DNA from: Acholeplasmataceae bacterium
GTDB lineage: Bacteria > Bacillota_I > Bacilli_A > Acholeplasmatales > Acholeplasmataceae
Direction: 5' to 3'
Assembly: GCA_030603805.1 (NCBI GenBank)
Contig: JAUVXD010000009.1
Span: forward strand, 1-64,000
DNA length: 64,000 nt
The notes under the pieces are model-generated. The model saw only the letters and a list, made by a program, of their open reading frames with translations, was not told the origin of the DNA and did not search any database. Of this stretch, positions 9,141-19,020 are shown in pieces (positions within the stretch are counted from its first letter, which is position 1; every line of letters begins with the position of its first letter). A program made the translations under genes and the position numbers.

Positions 9141-10153
9141 TTGTTGACCCCCTTAAATTGTCTTAAGAATCTTAAGTCATTGGTGTAAAAATGGCGAATA
9201 TCATCAATCTTATACTTCAAGATTGCAATACGTTCAACACCTACACCAAATGCAAAACCTTGATAGATTTCTGGATCATAGCCGCCCATTCTTAAAACGT
9301 TAGGATGCACACGTCCAGCCCCTAAAATTTCGATATAGCCGATGCTACCATCTTTCTTGATATAAGTCACGTCTACTTCGACAGAAGGCTCTGTAAAGGG
9401 GAAATAGGAAGGTCTGAGTCGAATCATACGTTCAGGACCAAAGAGATGTCTGACCATCTTTAAGAGTGCATCTTTGAGATTTGCAAATGTTATATTTCGA
9501 TCCACCACAAGACCCTCAATTTGTGTAAATTGATGACTATGTGTGGGATCATCATCATCTCTTCTATAGACCTTACCTGGACAAATAATTCTTAAGGGTT
9601 CTCCTTTTTTTGCAAGCATCGTTCTTGCTTGTACAGGAGAAGTATGTGTACGAAGGAGCATGGTTTCATCTGTATAAAACGAATCTTGCATCGCACGTGC
9701 TGGATGATCTTTATCTAAGTTCATCATTTCAAAATTATAATGGTCATTTTCAAGTTCAGGACCTTCTGCAACCTCATAACCCATACCGACAAATAAGTCT
9801 TCTAAATCTTCAATCACTTGATTTAGGGGATGAAGTGAGCCTTGATAAAACTGATAACCCGGTAGGGTGACATCGATTTTTTCAGATGCCATAGATAACA
9901 AGAGTGCTTGATCTTCAAGGACTTGTTTTTTCTGATATAAAGCGACTTCTAAACTCTCTTTGAGCACATTGACTTGTTGACCAAATGCAGGTCTTTCTTC
10001 TGGGCTTAGATCACGAAGTTTTCCCATCAGCAGGGAAACTTCTCCTTTTTTACTTAAATATTTGACTCTAATCTCTTCAAGTTCTGACAGAGTTTGTGCC
10101 AAATTGATGTCATTTAATGCTGTGTTTTTCAAATTTAAAATGTGTTCAACCAT
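9137..10153 (-). CDS. pheS: phenylalanine--tRNA ligase alpha subunit
   Basis: The 338-residue protein carries the class II aminoacyl-tRNA synthetase motifs of PheS: motif 1 near [14 protein letters not shown], motif 2 in [22 protein letters not shown], and motif 3 in [13 protein letters not shown]. An N-terminal coiled coil (about residues 1-85) for tRNA binding is present. AAGGAG lies eight bases before the ATG. It is the first structural gene behind the T-box leader and is followed by pheT with a four-base overlap. Confidence 0.97.
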   Translation of the reverse strand: MVEHILNLKNTALNDINLAQTLSELEEIRVKYLSKKGEVSLLMGKLRDLSPEERPAFGQQVNVLKESLEVALYQKKQVLEDQALLLSMASEKIDVTLPGYQFYQGSLHPLNQVIEDLEDLFVGMGYEVAEGPELENDHYNFEMMNLDKDHPARAMQDSFYTDETMLLRTHTSPVQARTMLAKKGEPLRIICPGKVYRRDDDDPTHSHQFTQIEGLVVDRNITFANLKDALLKMVRHLFGPERMIRLRPSYFPFTEPSVEVDVTYIKKDGSIGYIEILGAGRVHPNVLRMGGYDPEIYQGFAFGVGVERIAILKYKIDDIRHFYTNDLRFLRQFKGVNK

Positions 10154-10165
10154 AGTGTTTTCTCC

Positions 10166-10383
10166 TTAAAATAAATAAAAGTCCTTAGAAAAAATCTAAG
10201 GACGAAAGTATTCGCGGTACCACCTTAGTTCTAGAGTCATCTCTAGCCCTCAATTATCTTTAACGCAGATTGACGGGTGCGATTAACACCTCTCCAAGAT
10301 GAATTCCCTAAACTTTTGACACACGGCTTCCACCCTCCCGTGCTCTCTATAGAAAATGAGTTTTAGGTACTACTTCTTTTCAC
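10166..10383 (-). promoter_or_regulatory. T-box leader of pheST
   Basis: The minus strand holds the diagnostic T-box sequence AAGGTGGTACCGCG (complement of 10213-10226). A perfect 9-bp terminator hairpin follows (GTCCTTAGA / TCTAAGGAC, 10181-10203) with a T-rich tail just before the pheS ribosome site. Further upstream are an AGTA-type stem I start and a region GGGAATTCATC whose TTC is the likely phenylalanine specifier. Known mechanism of the family: uncharged tRNA-Phe pairs with the specifier and the T-box and favours the antiterminator. The placement in front of pheS fits this. The exact specifier pairing is inferred. Confidence 0.92.
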
Positions 10384-10389
10384 AGATTT

Positions 10390-11112
10390 TTATCTTCTGT
10401 TATTGGCTAAAATAAAGAATAATCTTAAAAGTTCGAAATAAATCCAAATAATGGTGACCATTAAGCCAACAGCAACCATCCATTCATAGCCTTTGTCAAA
10501 CTCACCGGATACAATCATTTCAGCACGATCAAAATCCATGGTCAGCATGAGTGCACCAAAGATGATAAAGACTGAACTAATTAAGATGATGACTGGTTCA
10601 GAAAATCCAATTTGAATGCCCAAAAGTGATAAGAAGAATCCAATCACAATAAAGAGCATAATCCCGAGTAATGATGCATACATAATGCGTCTAAATCTTG
10701 GTGTGACACGAATGGTTCTGCTGGAATATAAGAAAAGCATCACTGTAAAGATTGCAGCTGTTGCAATGACTGCTGCAAGTGCAACACCAGGTGCCATGGC
10801 ATCAAATAAAACGGTAATCAATACCAGAATCAAGCCTTCTGTAACTGCATAAAGAATTGAAAATACGGGTGCTAGTCTGAGACTTCTTGATGCGATAATC
10901 ACTGAGATTAAAGCAATAATTGCACTACCGATAATCATTGGAAAGAGTAATTCAAGTGGAAAATAAGATAATGCTAGATAACCAGAAAGGATTGCAATCG
11001 CAAAGAGTAATCCTGTTTTAAAAATAATGCCACGATACGTTGCAACTTCACCAGATGCAGTGTAGGCTTGGCTACGTTCAATTGATGCAAATACTGGGTT
11101 AGAACTGCGCAT
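10390..11112 (-). CDS. Bax inhibitor-1/YccA-family membrane protein
   Basis: This 240-residue hydrophobic protein begins MRSSNPVFAS and has about seven predicted membrane helices from residue 30 on. The sequence, including the short charged N-terminus ahead of the first helix, fits the Bax inhibitor-1 (BI1/YccA) superfamily as found in Firmicutes. Members are integral membrane proteins, some linked to ion leak; the role here is unknown. The start at 11112 is preferred over an ATG five codons upstream because GGAG lies nine bases before it. A promoter (11144-11173) overlaps the 3' end of polC, so the gene can be expressed on its own. Confidence 0.75.
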   Translation of the reverse strand: MRSSNPVFASIERSQAYTASGEVATYRGIIFKTGLLFAIAILSGYLALSYFPLELLFPMIIGSAIIALISVIIASRSLRLAPVFSILYAVTEGLILVLITVLFDAMAPGVALAAVIATAAIFTVMLFLYSSRTIRVTPRFRRIMYASLLGIMLFIVIGFFLSLLGIQIGFSEPVIILISSVFIIFGALMLTMDFDRAEMIVSGEFDKGYEWMVAVGLMVTIIWIYFELLRLFFILANNRR

Positions 11113-11143
11113 AATAATCAACTCCATTTCTTTCTACATTCAT

Positions 11144-11173
11144 ATTATATAATAATGTCATTTTAAAGTGCAA
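11144..11173 (-). promoter_or_regulatory. promoter of the Bax-inhibitor-like gene
   Basis: Minus-strand -35 TTGCAC (11168-11173) and -10 TATAAT (11144-11149), 18-base spacer. The -35 lies immediately upstream of and the spacer covers the last codons of polC. Confidence 0.55.
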
Positions 11174-14100
11174 ATAAACCAGCATCGATTACATTATTTT
11201 CCGTTTTTAAATCTTTAAATGCACCGAAGGATTCGAGCTTTTCAAAAACAGTTTTATTAATCTTTGTCCGTTCTTTTACATCATCTCTTGAAGTGAATGC
11301 TTTCTCTTCTCTTTTTTGAATAATATCATAAGCTACGGATGCTCCAAGACCATCAATGGCTGAAAAAGGCATTCTTAAACCTTCATTTTCCATAGTAAAG
11401 GTGGTTGCATCTGATTTATTAATATCAATAGGTAAGAACTTAAAGTTTCGTTTGGTCATTTCTAAAGCAACACCTAAGGTAACGACTAAGTTCTCATCCT
11501 TAACTTTGAGGTTAAACTGGTCGTTAAGTGAAACGAGTTTATTTCTAATCGCATTAGGACCCGCAATCATGACTTCATAATCAAACTGAACTGCACGTTT
11601 AGAAAAGAATCCACTATAAAAGAGTAAAGGCTTATAGACTTTAAACCAAGCAATGCGCATCGCCATGATGACATATGCTGTCGCATGCGCTTTTGGAAAC
11701 ATGTACTTAATTTGTGAAGCAGACCAAATGTACCATTCGGGGACATTATTTTTTCTCATTTCTTGTTCGTATGAAAGCCATGTTGCTTTATCCTTACTTG
11801 GTTTGCCTTTTCTAACAAACTCCATAATATCGAAAGCTTTAAGTGGCTGCAACCCTCGTTCTGAAAGCTGAACCATGATATCATCACGACACGCAATAAT
11901 ATCATTAAAATCGATTTTACCAAAATCAGTTTTTCCTGTCACTAAGCTTTGTGCGTTTTTAAGCCAAACGTCTGTCCCATGGGATAGACCTGAGATCTTA
12001 ACCAGTCCAGCAAAGGTGTTTGGTTTGGTATCTACAAGCATTTGTCTTGTAAAAGGTGTTCCAAATTCAGGAATTGCATACGATGCGACTTCACTCATGA
12101 TTTCATGTGATTTAACAGAAATGACATCTGTGCCACAAAAAAGTTCATAAACTTTTGGATCGTCAAGTGGAATATCTTGTGCACGTTGAAAAGGAAACTC
12201 ATTTGGGTGTGTATCCACATAGTCCATTAAAAATTTAATCATGGTTGGATCATCATGACCTAAAATATCGAGTTTTAAAAGATTCGATTCAAAGGAGTGA
12301 TAATCGAAATGTGTGGTTTTCCATTCGGAATTTACATCATCTGCAGGATACTGAATGGGGGTAACATCAAATATAGTTTTAGATTTCGGTACAACAACGA
12401 TCCCTCCTGGATGCTGTCCAGTCGATCGTTTAACCCCTTCAATTTTTTTAGCGAGTCTTTCGATTTGTGCAGCCCTTGCTGTGATGTTTTTATCTTCTAA
12501 ATAACCTTTAACATAACCAAAAGCATTGCGTTCAGCGACTGTTTGGATAGTACCTGCTCTAAAGGTGTGATCTTCACCAATCAGTTCTCTGACATATGCA
12601 TGTGCAACAGCTTGGTAATCACCTGAGAAGTTTAAGTCGATATCAGGCACTTTATCACCATCAAATCCTAAGAAGGTTTCAAAGGGTATATCGTGTCCGT
12701 CTTTAATCAATTTAGATCCACAATGTGGACAATTTTTGGTCGGTAAGTCATATCCTGATTGAATACCCTTCATCAAGGGTTGAAAAGCTTTTTGCTCAGG
12801 TGTGAGTCCATAATGATGAATCTCTTCTTCAGAGAGATAAAAAACTGTAAAATCACCATTTGGGCAACGATAATGTGGTTTAAGCGGATTCACTTCTGTA
12901 ATATCGAGAAGGGTTGCGACTAAAGATGACCCCACAGAGCCTCTAGAACCTACTAAATATCCATCATCAAGTGATTTTTTCACAAGAAGATGTGAAATAT
13001 AATAGTTAGGAGCAAAATCATTATCGATGATGTTTTTAAGTTCTCTAGAAACGCGTTCAGAAACAAGTTGATGGGGCTCTTCGCCGTAAAGATATTGCAA
13101 TTTATCATAGACAAGGCGCTTCATTTCATCTGAAATGCTCTCAATGCCTAATAAATCCTTAAATGCATCATCTGGAAGTGAGTAGAGTTGTTTTGGAAAT
13201 GCTTGTATTTTTTCAATCATGTTACTAAGCAGTTGCGTATTTTTTACAACAATGTCATAAGCAAGTTCTTTGCCTAAAAAACTCATCGACTTAAGCATTT
13301 CATCTGTTGTTAAAAAATATTGTTCTGGCATCGTATTATATTTGGATAGTTCGTGGATACCTCCACCGACTAAAGGTGTTCTAATATAGATTTCTCTATA
13401 TAAGACGTCCTTCTTCTCCAAATAATGAACGTCACCTGATGCAATCACAATCTTGTTTTGTTCTTGAGCAAAACGTATGATTTTTGCAATGATGGCTTCA
13501 ATGATTTCTTGACCTTCAGGACCTAAACCTTCTTTTAAGTGTTTATAGGCTTGAGGGGGTTGCACTTCAATATAGTCATAATATTTAATCGCTTCAATCA
13601 AATCTTGATCAGAGCGGTTTAATGCAGCTTCAAAAACATCACCATTGGCACAACCACTGCCAATTAAGATGCCTTCTCTATATTTATTGACAACTGATTT
13701 TAAAGCTCTTGGTCCACTATAAAAATGTGTGGTTAAAGCATCGCTGACAATTCTAAATAAGTTTTTATAACCTACTTGGTTTTGCGTTAAGATATTAATA
13801 TGATAGGGCATGATATGTTTCCATGCTTCTTTTTCATCAATGGCTTCATTAATTTCATGATAGTACTTAATGTCTTTCTTTTGAAGATCTGCCATCATCG
13901 ATAACCATATTTGAGCTGTGACATTGGCATCATCTTCAGCGCGATGGTGTTGTTCTTGTTTGACTTTGAAGTACTTAGCAACTGCTTTTAAATTGAAGCG
14001 CTTCAACTCTTCATTATAAAAATATCTGGCAAGGTTTAAAGTATCAATCGCAAGCGCGTCATCAAAACCTAAACCAAGACGATTGGCATTTTCTTTGATG

Positions 14101-15617
14101 TGACCGATGTCAAACATGGCGTTATGTGCAACTAAAATCGAATCTTTAGCAAACGATAAAAAACTTGGTAAAGCTTCTTCTATGGTTGGCGCAGTTATTA
14201 ACATATCATCGGTAATATCTGTGAGTTCTGTAGTGAAATGTGAGAGGGATTCTCCTGGATTCACAAACGTTTGGTAGCGTTCAGTTATGGATCCAGAATT
14301 AATCTTAACTGCAGCAATTTCAATAATTTTATCTCTTGTACTAGATAATCCCGTGGTCTCAATATCAAAGACAACAAAGGATGCATCTTTAAGTAAAATC
14401 TTGTTTTCTGAAGGTGTTGTGATTCTAAAATCGAGTTCATCGACAAAGTCTAATTCAACACCATAAATAGGTTTAATATCTTTGCCTTTGGTTGCTTTAA
14501 AAATATCTGGGTATGCATAAAGACCATTATGGTCAGTAAAGGCAATCGCTTCATGACCCCATTTAACTGCAGTATCGATATATTCTGATACATCAGTGAC
14601 TGCATCCATATTGCTCATTTTGGTATGGACATGAAACTCAATTCTTTTGTCTTTGGCTTTATCGAAACGTTCTTCTTTTTTGCTTTTTTCTATGAAATTG
14701 ATGGCATTCGCATATAAGACAACATCTTTTTGATAGGTGTCATAATTGGCGTTACCATCGACTTGAATAAAATCGCCTTCATTTAAAGACTCAGCGAGCT
14801 CTCTATCCTTAGGACTCTTAATAAACCTTTTAACATAGATGGCATCATCGTCATCTCCTAAAACAAAACTCATTAAAGTCGAATTCGTTAAATCTCTAAT
14901 TTCAAGTTTAGAGATACTACCTTGGACTAGGAAATTGGTATCGCCTTTTTCGTTTTTATATTGGTCTAATCGATATTGATCGACTGGAATTTCTTTAATC
15001 GATACTGCTTGAGGACTTCCCTTTTTCGTGAATGATTTTTTGATTTGCTTGGTTGTTTGTTTGGCATAGACCTGTTTTTGCTCCATCACCTTTTCTTGTT
15101 CTTCTATCGATGTTTCGATCAGTTTGGAGGTTGGTGTCAATGTCTCAGTGATTTCAAGTTTTACTTCTGCTTTGAGACCAAATGTTTTAAAAACACTTAA
15201 AATATCTGGAATATAGGCACTTACATAAGCACTATCTTCGTCTATCGATAGAAAAAATTGACGATTGTCATATCGGGCTTTAAAGTTCTTAAGAACCAAA
15301 TATCTTGCTTTTTCTTTAGAGAGTTCAATAATCGCATAGTCAAAATATCTCATTGCGAGATTGTCAAAATGATTTAAGGATGTATATGAAAGATTGACCT
15401 CAACTTTGGACAAAACTTTTGAAATATAGAAATAACTTTTTAAATTTTGAATGAAAGGGATTAATGTTTCTGGTTCAATAACTTCACTTAATGTAATATC
15501 AAACTGCCAAGTCTTTAATTTGGGGTCAACCAAAACACGATCAAGTCGGGCTTGATTCAAGACTGGGGAGATGAACTTAGATTGCTCTAAAAATAACTCA
15601 AACTTATTCTTTTTCAT
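11163..15617 (-). CDS. polC: DNA polymerase III PolC-type alpha subunit
   Basis: At 1484 residues this is a complete Gram-positive replicative polymerase with built-in proofreading. In order: N-terminal domain; OB fold; first half of the PHP domain (FHVHTKMS near residue 326); DEDDh exonuclease (FDIETTG near 417 to HHRAEDDAN near 560); second half of PHP; and the palm with DIDLNFSG near 992. A zinc-finger-like CPHCGSK precedes the palm. The start at 15617 is chosen because GGAGGG lies just upstream and homologues begin at this MKKNKF segment. It overlaps the preceding DUF1189 gene stop by four bases (ATGA), so the two form an operon. Confidence 0.97.
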   Translation of the reverse strand: MKKNKFELFLEQSKFISPVLNQARLDRVLVDPKLKTWQFDITLSEVIEPETLIPFIQNLKSYFYISKVLSKVEVNLSYTSLNHFDNLAMRYFDYAIIELSKEKARYLVLKNFKARYDNRQFFLSIDEDSAYVSAYIPDILSVFKTFGLKAEVKLEITETLTPTSKLIETSIEEQEKVMEQKQVYAKQTTKQIKKSFTKKGSPQAVSIKEIPVDQYRLDQYKNEKGDTNFLVQGSISKLEIRDLTNSTLMSFVLGDDDDAIYVKRFIKSPKDRELAESLNEGDFIQVDGNANYDTYQKDVVLYANAINFIEKSKKEERFDKAKDKRIEFHVHTKMSNMDAVTDVSEYIDTAVKWGHEAIAFTDHNGLYAYPDIFKATKGKDIKPIYGVELDFVDELDFRITTPSENKILLKDASFVVFDIETTGLSSTRDKIIEIAAVKINSGSITERYQTFVNPGESLSHFTTELTDITDDMLITAPTIEEALPSFLSFAKDSILVAHNAMFDIGHIKENANRLGLGFDDALAIDTLNLARYFYNEELKRFNLKAVAKYFKVKQEQHHRAEDDANVTAQIWLSMMADLQKKDIKYYHEINEAIDEKEAWKHIMPYHINILTQNQVGYKNLFRIVSDALTTHFYSGPRALKSVVNKYREGILIGSGCANGDVFEAALNRSDQDLIEAIKYYDYIEVQPPQAYKHLKEGLGPEGQEIIEAIIAKIIRFAQEQNKIVIASGDVHYLEKKDVLYREIYIRTPLVGGGIHELSKYNTMPEQYFLTTDEMLKSMSFLGKELAYDIVVKNTQLLSNMIEKIQAFPKQLYSLPDDAFKDLLGIESISDEMKRLVYDKLQYLYGEEPHQLVSERVSRELKNIIDNDFAPNYYISHLLVKKSLDDGYLVGSRGSVGSSLVATLLDITEVNPLKPHYRCPNGDFTVFYLSEEEIHHYGLTPEQKAFQPLMKGIQSGYDLPTKNCPHCGSKLIKDGHDIPFETFLGFDGDKVPDIDLNFSGDYQAVAHAYVRELIGEDHTFRAGTIQTVAERNAFGYVKGYLEDKNITARAAQIERLAKKIEGVKRSTGQHPGGIVVVPKSKTIFDVTPIQYPADDVNSEWKTTHFDYHSFESNLLKLDILGHDDPTMIKFLMDYVDTHPNEFPFQRAQDIPLDDPKVYELFCGTDVISVKSHEIMSEVASYAIPEFGTPFTRQMLVDTKPNTFAGLVKISGLSHGTDVWLKNAQSLVTGKTDFGKIDFNDIIACRDDIMVQLSERGLQPLKAFDIMEFVRKGKPSKDKATWLSYEQEMRKNNVPEWYIWSASQIKYMFPKAHATAYVIMAMRIAWFKVYKPLLFYSGFFSKRAVQFDYEVMIAGPNAIRNKLVSLNDQFNLKVKDENLVVTLGVALEMTKRNFKFLPIDINKSDATTFTMENEGLRMPFSAIDGLGASVAYDIIQKREEKAFTSRDDVKERTKINKTVFEKLESFGAFKDLKTENNVIDAGLFAL

Positions 15618-16393
15618 ACCATCCCTCCATTTGGGATGACTTTCATGGACCGATATGCCCATATATGATAAAAGCTCACCAGACCGATACTGATAAAATC
15701 AAGTCCTGGAAGTTTAAATAAAATGAAAATTAAATAAGATATGATATAAATGGTTGATAAGTATACGGAAAGCTTAAGTCGATACATATAAGGCAATTGA
15801 ACAGATGATGTGAAAACCATCATCAGAAACGACATAAAAAGAACAATCATGACATAATCAAATAAACCTAAAAAATAGGCTAAAAATATATCCATGGCAT
15901 GAATATTTCGCTGTGCATCATACATCTGTTTAATTGCTGATGCAAGTACTCTCACATTCGCTTCTTCTTTATTTGAAAAATCAAATTCAAGTAGTCCTAA
16001 AGATTCATAGGTTCTATACCCAATTTCAATCCCAGATGCATGTAGTATGATGCGATCTTCTTTAAATACAAAATTTAGGGTTTCTCTGGTTAAAGTTTGT
16101 TCGCCTAAATAGATTGTAAAGTATTCAAATGTTGTTTTAGCCGCTGTTTCATAGGATAAAACACCCGCTTCAATCACTGCATCTTCAACCATCAGGTGAC
16201 TTGAAATCGCTTTAATCATGTTTTCATATCGAGAAACATTCATTCCAGGATTTATCGATAAATTGATGAGGGTGGGAATGGTAATCCATAGTGGGATCAT
16301 AAAGAGATATAAAATCACTCTAACCCACGAATCTTTCATAAAAAAAACCGCGAGCGGGGGTCTTGTTAAACTGGTTGTCATTCTCTTGAACAT
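15614..16393 (-). CDS. DUF1189-family membrane protein upstream of polC
   Basis: This 259-residue protein has one N-terminal membrane helix (VRVILYLFMIPLWITIPT), an extracytoplasmic part of about 120 residues, and three or four C-terminal helices. This layout and the N-terminal pattern match DUF1189 (the family of Bacillus YvdJ). Function is not established. The start at 16393 has AAGGAG eight bases upstream and a TATAAT box at 16415-16420. The stop overlaps the polC start, so the gene leads the polC operon. A second DUF1189 protein occurs in this window beside the surface alpha-amylase. Confidence 0.7.
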   Translation of the reverse strand: MFKRMTTSLTRPPLAVFFMKDSWVRVILYLFMIPLWITIPTLINLSINPGMNVSRYENMIKAISSHLMVEDAVIEAGVLSYETAAKTTFEYFTIYLGEQTLTRETLNFVFKEDRIILHASGIEIGYRTYESLGLLEFDFSNKEEANVRVLASAIKQMYDAQRNIHAMDIFLAYFLGLFDYVMIVLFMSFLMMVFTSSVQLPYMYRLKLSVYLSTIYIISYLIFILFKLPGLDFISIGLVSFYHIWAYRSMKVIPNGGMV

Positions 16394-16465
16394 GCCTTCA
16401 ACTCCTTGTGTCTTATTATAACATAATAACCATTGATGTGATAAAATGTATTTGGTGAAAAACAT

Positions 16466-17410
16466 ATGAACTTGATGAATCATGAGAAGCATTATAATAC
16501 CTTAAATAATTACTACCTACAAAAATATAATAAAAAGGTGTTTAAAATTGCCTTAAATGGTGGATTTACATGTCCAAATATCGATGGTACGGTTGCATCT
16601 GGTGGATGTAGTTTTTGCTCATTTATGGGCTCAGGAGATTTTGCTGGATATAAACTTGATCCTCTGAAAGTTCAATTTGAAAAAATTAAACAGATGATGC
16701 ATCAAAAATGGGAAGATGGTTATTATATTGCATACTTTCAAGCTAACACCAATACCCACGCACCTTTAGAAAGACTTAAGGCATTATATGAAGAAGCCAT
16801 TTCCCTTGATCCAAATATCGTCTTACTCTCAATTGCAACACGTCCTGATGTGCTTCCAGATGATGTGATTGACTATCTTGCTGAACTTAACTTAAGAATG
16901 CCTGTTCAAATTGAACTTGGTCTTCAGACCATTCATCAAGAAACATCTGATTTGGTCAATCGTGCACATGATTTAGCTTGTTTTGATGATGCGGTTAGAA
17001 GACTTCGTGCAAAACAAATTGAAGTTGTGGTACACATCATTAATGGTCTTCCTTTTGAAACAAAGGACATGATGATTGAGACAGTGAAACATTTAAACTC
17101 ATTAGATATTCAAGGGATAAAAATTCATATGCTTCACTTGATGGAAAAAACAAAAATGGGTTATCAATATAAGAAAAACCCTTGGCAGCTTATGACACTT
17201 GAAGATTATGTTGATGTCACAACAGAACAAATTTTATGGCTGAGAAAAGATATCATCATTCATAGACTCACTGGAGATGCACCGAGTCATATGTTGATTG
17301 CACCCAATTGGACGAGAAAGAAATTTGTAGTCACCAATGAAATTGATAAAAGGCTTCGAAAACTAGGCCTTTATCAGGGGGATTATTATGAAAAAGAGTC
17401 TCATACTTGA
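16466..17410 (+). CDS. mnmL: radical-SAM protein of the MnmL (YtqA, TIGR01212) family
   Basis: This 314-residue enzyme has the unusual cluster ligand spacing of this family, Cys-x11-Cys-x2-Cys in FTCPNIDG...GGCSFC (about residues 32-48). ELGLQT and a C-terminal LTGDAPS segment also match. In Gram-positive bacteria YtqA/MnmL acts with MnmM in converting the cmnm5 side chain at tRNA wobble uridine to mnm5. That is family knowledge and has not been shown for this organism. The next gene, mnmM, begins 23 bases before its stop, so the pair is co-translated. The start has only a weak ribosome site (GGTG); an ATG three codons later is possible. Confidence 0.85.
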   Translation: MNLMNHEKHYNTLNNYYLQKYNKKVFKIALNGGFTCPNIDGTVASGGCSFCSFMGSGDFAGYKLDPLKVQFEKIKQMMHQKWEDGYYIAYFQANTNTHAPLERLKALYEEAISLDPNIVLLSIATRPDVLPDDVIDYLAELNLRMPVQIELGLQTIHQETSDLVNRAHDLACFDDAVRRLRAKQIEVVVHIINGLPFETKDMMIETVKHLNSLDIQGIKIHMLHLMEKTKMGYQYKKNPWQLMTLEDYVDVTTEQILWLRKDIIIHRLTGDAPSHMLIAPNWTRKKFVVTNEIDKRLRKLGLYQGDYYEKESHT

Positions 17411-17945
17411 TACTGCCCACTTATTATTAACCTCTTTAATCGATCCAAATGATATCGTTATTGATGCAACCATGGGTAATGGCTTTGATACACTTTTCTT
17501 ATCAAAGCTTGCAAAGCAAGTTTATGCATTTGATATTCAAGAACAAGCTTTACTCAATACCCAAGGCTTACTTTTAAAAGAACATGTCACTAACGTAACA
17601 CTCATCCTTGATAGTCATGAACATATCTTAAACTATGTCAGTGATTTTAAAGGTGTTGTGTTTAACTTGGGTTACTTACCTTTAGGTGATAAATCGATAA
17701 CGACCACCAAAGACACCACAATAAAGACATTAGAGACGCTATTACCTAAACTTAAAAAAGACGGTTTTATCCTCATGGTCGTCTATGTGGGACACAAAGC
17801 AGGATTAGAAGAATCACATGCACTCCATGATTACATCCAACACTTAGATCAACATCTTTTTAAAATCATGAAAATCGAATTACCCTTCCAAAGAAATAAA
17901 CCACCTTATGTGATTTTAATCCATAAAACAAAAGACGTATGCTAG
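17388..17945 (+). CDS. mnmM: tRNA 5-(aminomethyl)-2-thiouridine methyltransferase MnmM (YtqB family)
   Basis: The 185-residue protein is a class I SAM methyltransferase with motif I DATMGNGFDT (about residues 26-35) and the acidic end of beta-2 in AFDIQEQ. A NLGYLPLGDK loop occupies the NPPY-like position of this family, formerly called rRNA methylase YtqB. The family methylates nm5U to mnm5U at the tRNA wobble position. GGGGG precedes the ATG, and the gene overlaps mnmL by 23 bases. A terminator begins at the stop codon. Confidence 0.86.
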   Translation: MKKSLILDTAHLLLTSLIDPNDIVIDATMGNGFDTLFLSKLAKQVYAFDIQEQALLNTQGLLLKEHVTNVTLILDSHEHILNYVSDFKGVVFNLGYLPLGDKSITTTKDTTIKTLETLLPKLKKDGFILMVVYVGHKAGLEESHALHDYIQHLDQHLFKIMKIELPFQRNKPPYVILIHKTKDVC

Positions 17946-17968
17946 GGGGTTAGCACACGTCTTTTTTG
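17931..17968 (+). terminator. terminator of mnmLM overlapping the stop codon
   Basis: Stem AAAGACGT-x-TGCTA / TAGCA-x-ACGTCTTT with a short G-rich loop, followed by TTTT. The 5' arm contains the last mnmM codons and the stop TAG. Confidence 0.8.
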
Positions 17969-17984
17969 GTTCTCCATAAGGGGA

Positions 17985-18935
17985 TTATGGACGCTTGTTT
18001 TGGAACTCTTGTATTTGTTCTTTAATTGCTTCTCTGCGTTGTTCCATGTCATTTAGAAAATCTTCAACAGCTTCATGATGTAGTTGTCTTCTTGCTTGTA
18101 CTTGAAGTTTGTATTCAAGTCTCAATGCTTCAGATTCAACAAGAAATTCTGCTCTTAAGGTTGCCATATCGAGTTTGAATGCCTCAATGAGTGCTGCAAG
18201 TTCATTTTCAAGTTCAGTGGTATCACCTTCAGCTGCTTCAATTTGAGCTTCTAAATCAGCTTTTTCTGCTTCAAATTCTGTAATAAGTGCTTCTTTTGCA
18301 GTTAAGAATTCTTCGCGAAGTCCTTGTGCAATAGTTTTCATTTCTTCACGAGTTGACTTAATGATCGCTTGTAATTCAGAAACTTCCATTTCTAATGCAA
18401 CTTCGAGTGTCAGTTCGTCATCAGCAAACATTGCTGCTTTAACTAAGAATAAGAACCCTGGAGTTACACCGTAACTTTCTGCTTCTGCTACAAAATCAGG
18501 AACAAATGCTTTATCTTGTCCACGACCAATGATTCCTCTATTTTCGAATGCATGATTGACATGTTCCTTAACTTTGTTTCTAATCTTTTCACCGAGTAAT
18601 GGATCTTTAGCTAAAGCTGTTATCGAAACAATAACTTCTTCAGATTCTACATCAATAAAACCAAGTTCGATTGATGTTTGAATGATAAGTTCAATGGCAG
18701 CATCTAAATCCATACCGATTAAATCAAGTTCAGCGAGTAAAACTTCGCCGTCTTCATTCAGTGCATTCGCATAGACAACTTTTTCACGTCTATTGACAAT
18801 CAGTTCAACACTTGGGTTAATATCTAAAGTCACATACGTGTCGGTTGCTGCTGATACAGAACCTGTACATCCAATAATGATAGTCACTAATGCCACGAGA
18901 AACATAAAACTAGAGATAAGTTTAAATCTTTTCAT
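17985..18935 (-). CDS. secreted/lipoprotein with RsgI-type middle domain and long coiled coil
   Basis: The 316-residue protein has a signal peptide of about 25 residues ending in IIIGCTGSVSA. The cysteine could be a lipobox, or SVSA a Sec cleavage site. Next is TYVTLDINPSVELIVN (about residues 32-47), the signature of the RsgI anti-sigma middle domain. In clostridial RsgI proteins the Asn-Pro bond of this motif is self-cleaved during signalling. The C-terminal half (about residues 175-310) is very rich in Glu, Ala, Leu and Lys and is predicted coiled coil. AAGGAGG precedes the chosen ATG. It is third in the operon with an ECF sigma factor and a membrane anti-sigma protein. Unlike RsgI it has no cytoplasmic sigma-binding part. 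The role as sensor is inferred. Confidence 0.75.
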   Translation of the reverse strand: MKRFKLISSFMFLVALVTIIIGCTGSVSAATDTYVTLDINPSVELIVNRREKVVYANALNEDGEVLLAELDLIGMDLDAAIELIIQTSIELGFIDVESEEVIVSITALAKDPLLGEKIRNKVKEHVNHAFENRGIIGRGQDKAFVPDFVAEAESYGVTPGFLFLVKAAMFADDELTLEVALEMEVSELQAIIKSTREEMKTIAQGLREEFLTAKEALITEFEAEKADLEAQIEAAEGDTTELENELAALIEAFKLDMATLRAEFLVESEALRLEYKLQVQARRQLHHEAVEDFLNDMEQRREAIKEQIQEFQNKRP

Positions 18936-18973
18936 TTTAAAAGCCTCCTTTTGGTTTTTACACTTAACATACA

Positions 18974-19012
18974 AATGAGACTTCACTTTTATTGGTGAAA
19001 TCTCATTTTTTT
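18974..19012. other. intercistronic hairpin between anti-sigma and RsgI-like genes
   Basis: A 12-pair stem with one mismatch (AATGAGAcTTCAC, 18974-18986, with GTGAAaTCTCATT, 18995-19007; 8-base loop). The run of Ts follows on the plus strand, where no gene ends, so on the coding (minus) strand it is not a classical terminator. It may stabilise or process the mRNA. Confidence 0.5.
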
Positions 19013-19020
19013 ACATATTT

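Noticed and set aside
9610-9870. Plus-strand frame inside pheS
   Set aside because: Shadow of a strongly conserved gene on the other strand, with no ribosome site. The same applies to the other antisense frames within polC, leuS, malQ and malF.
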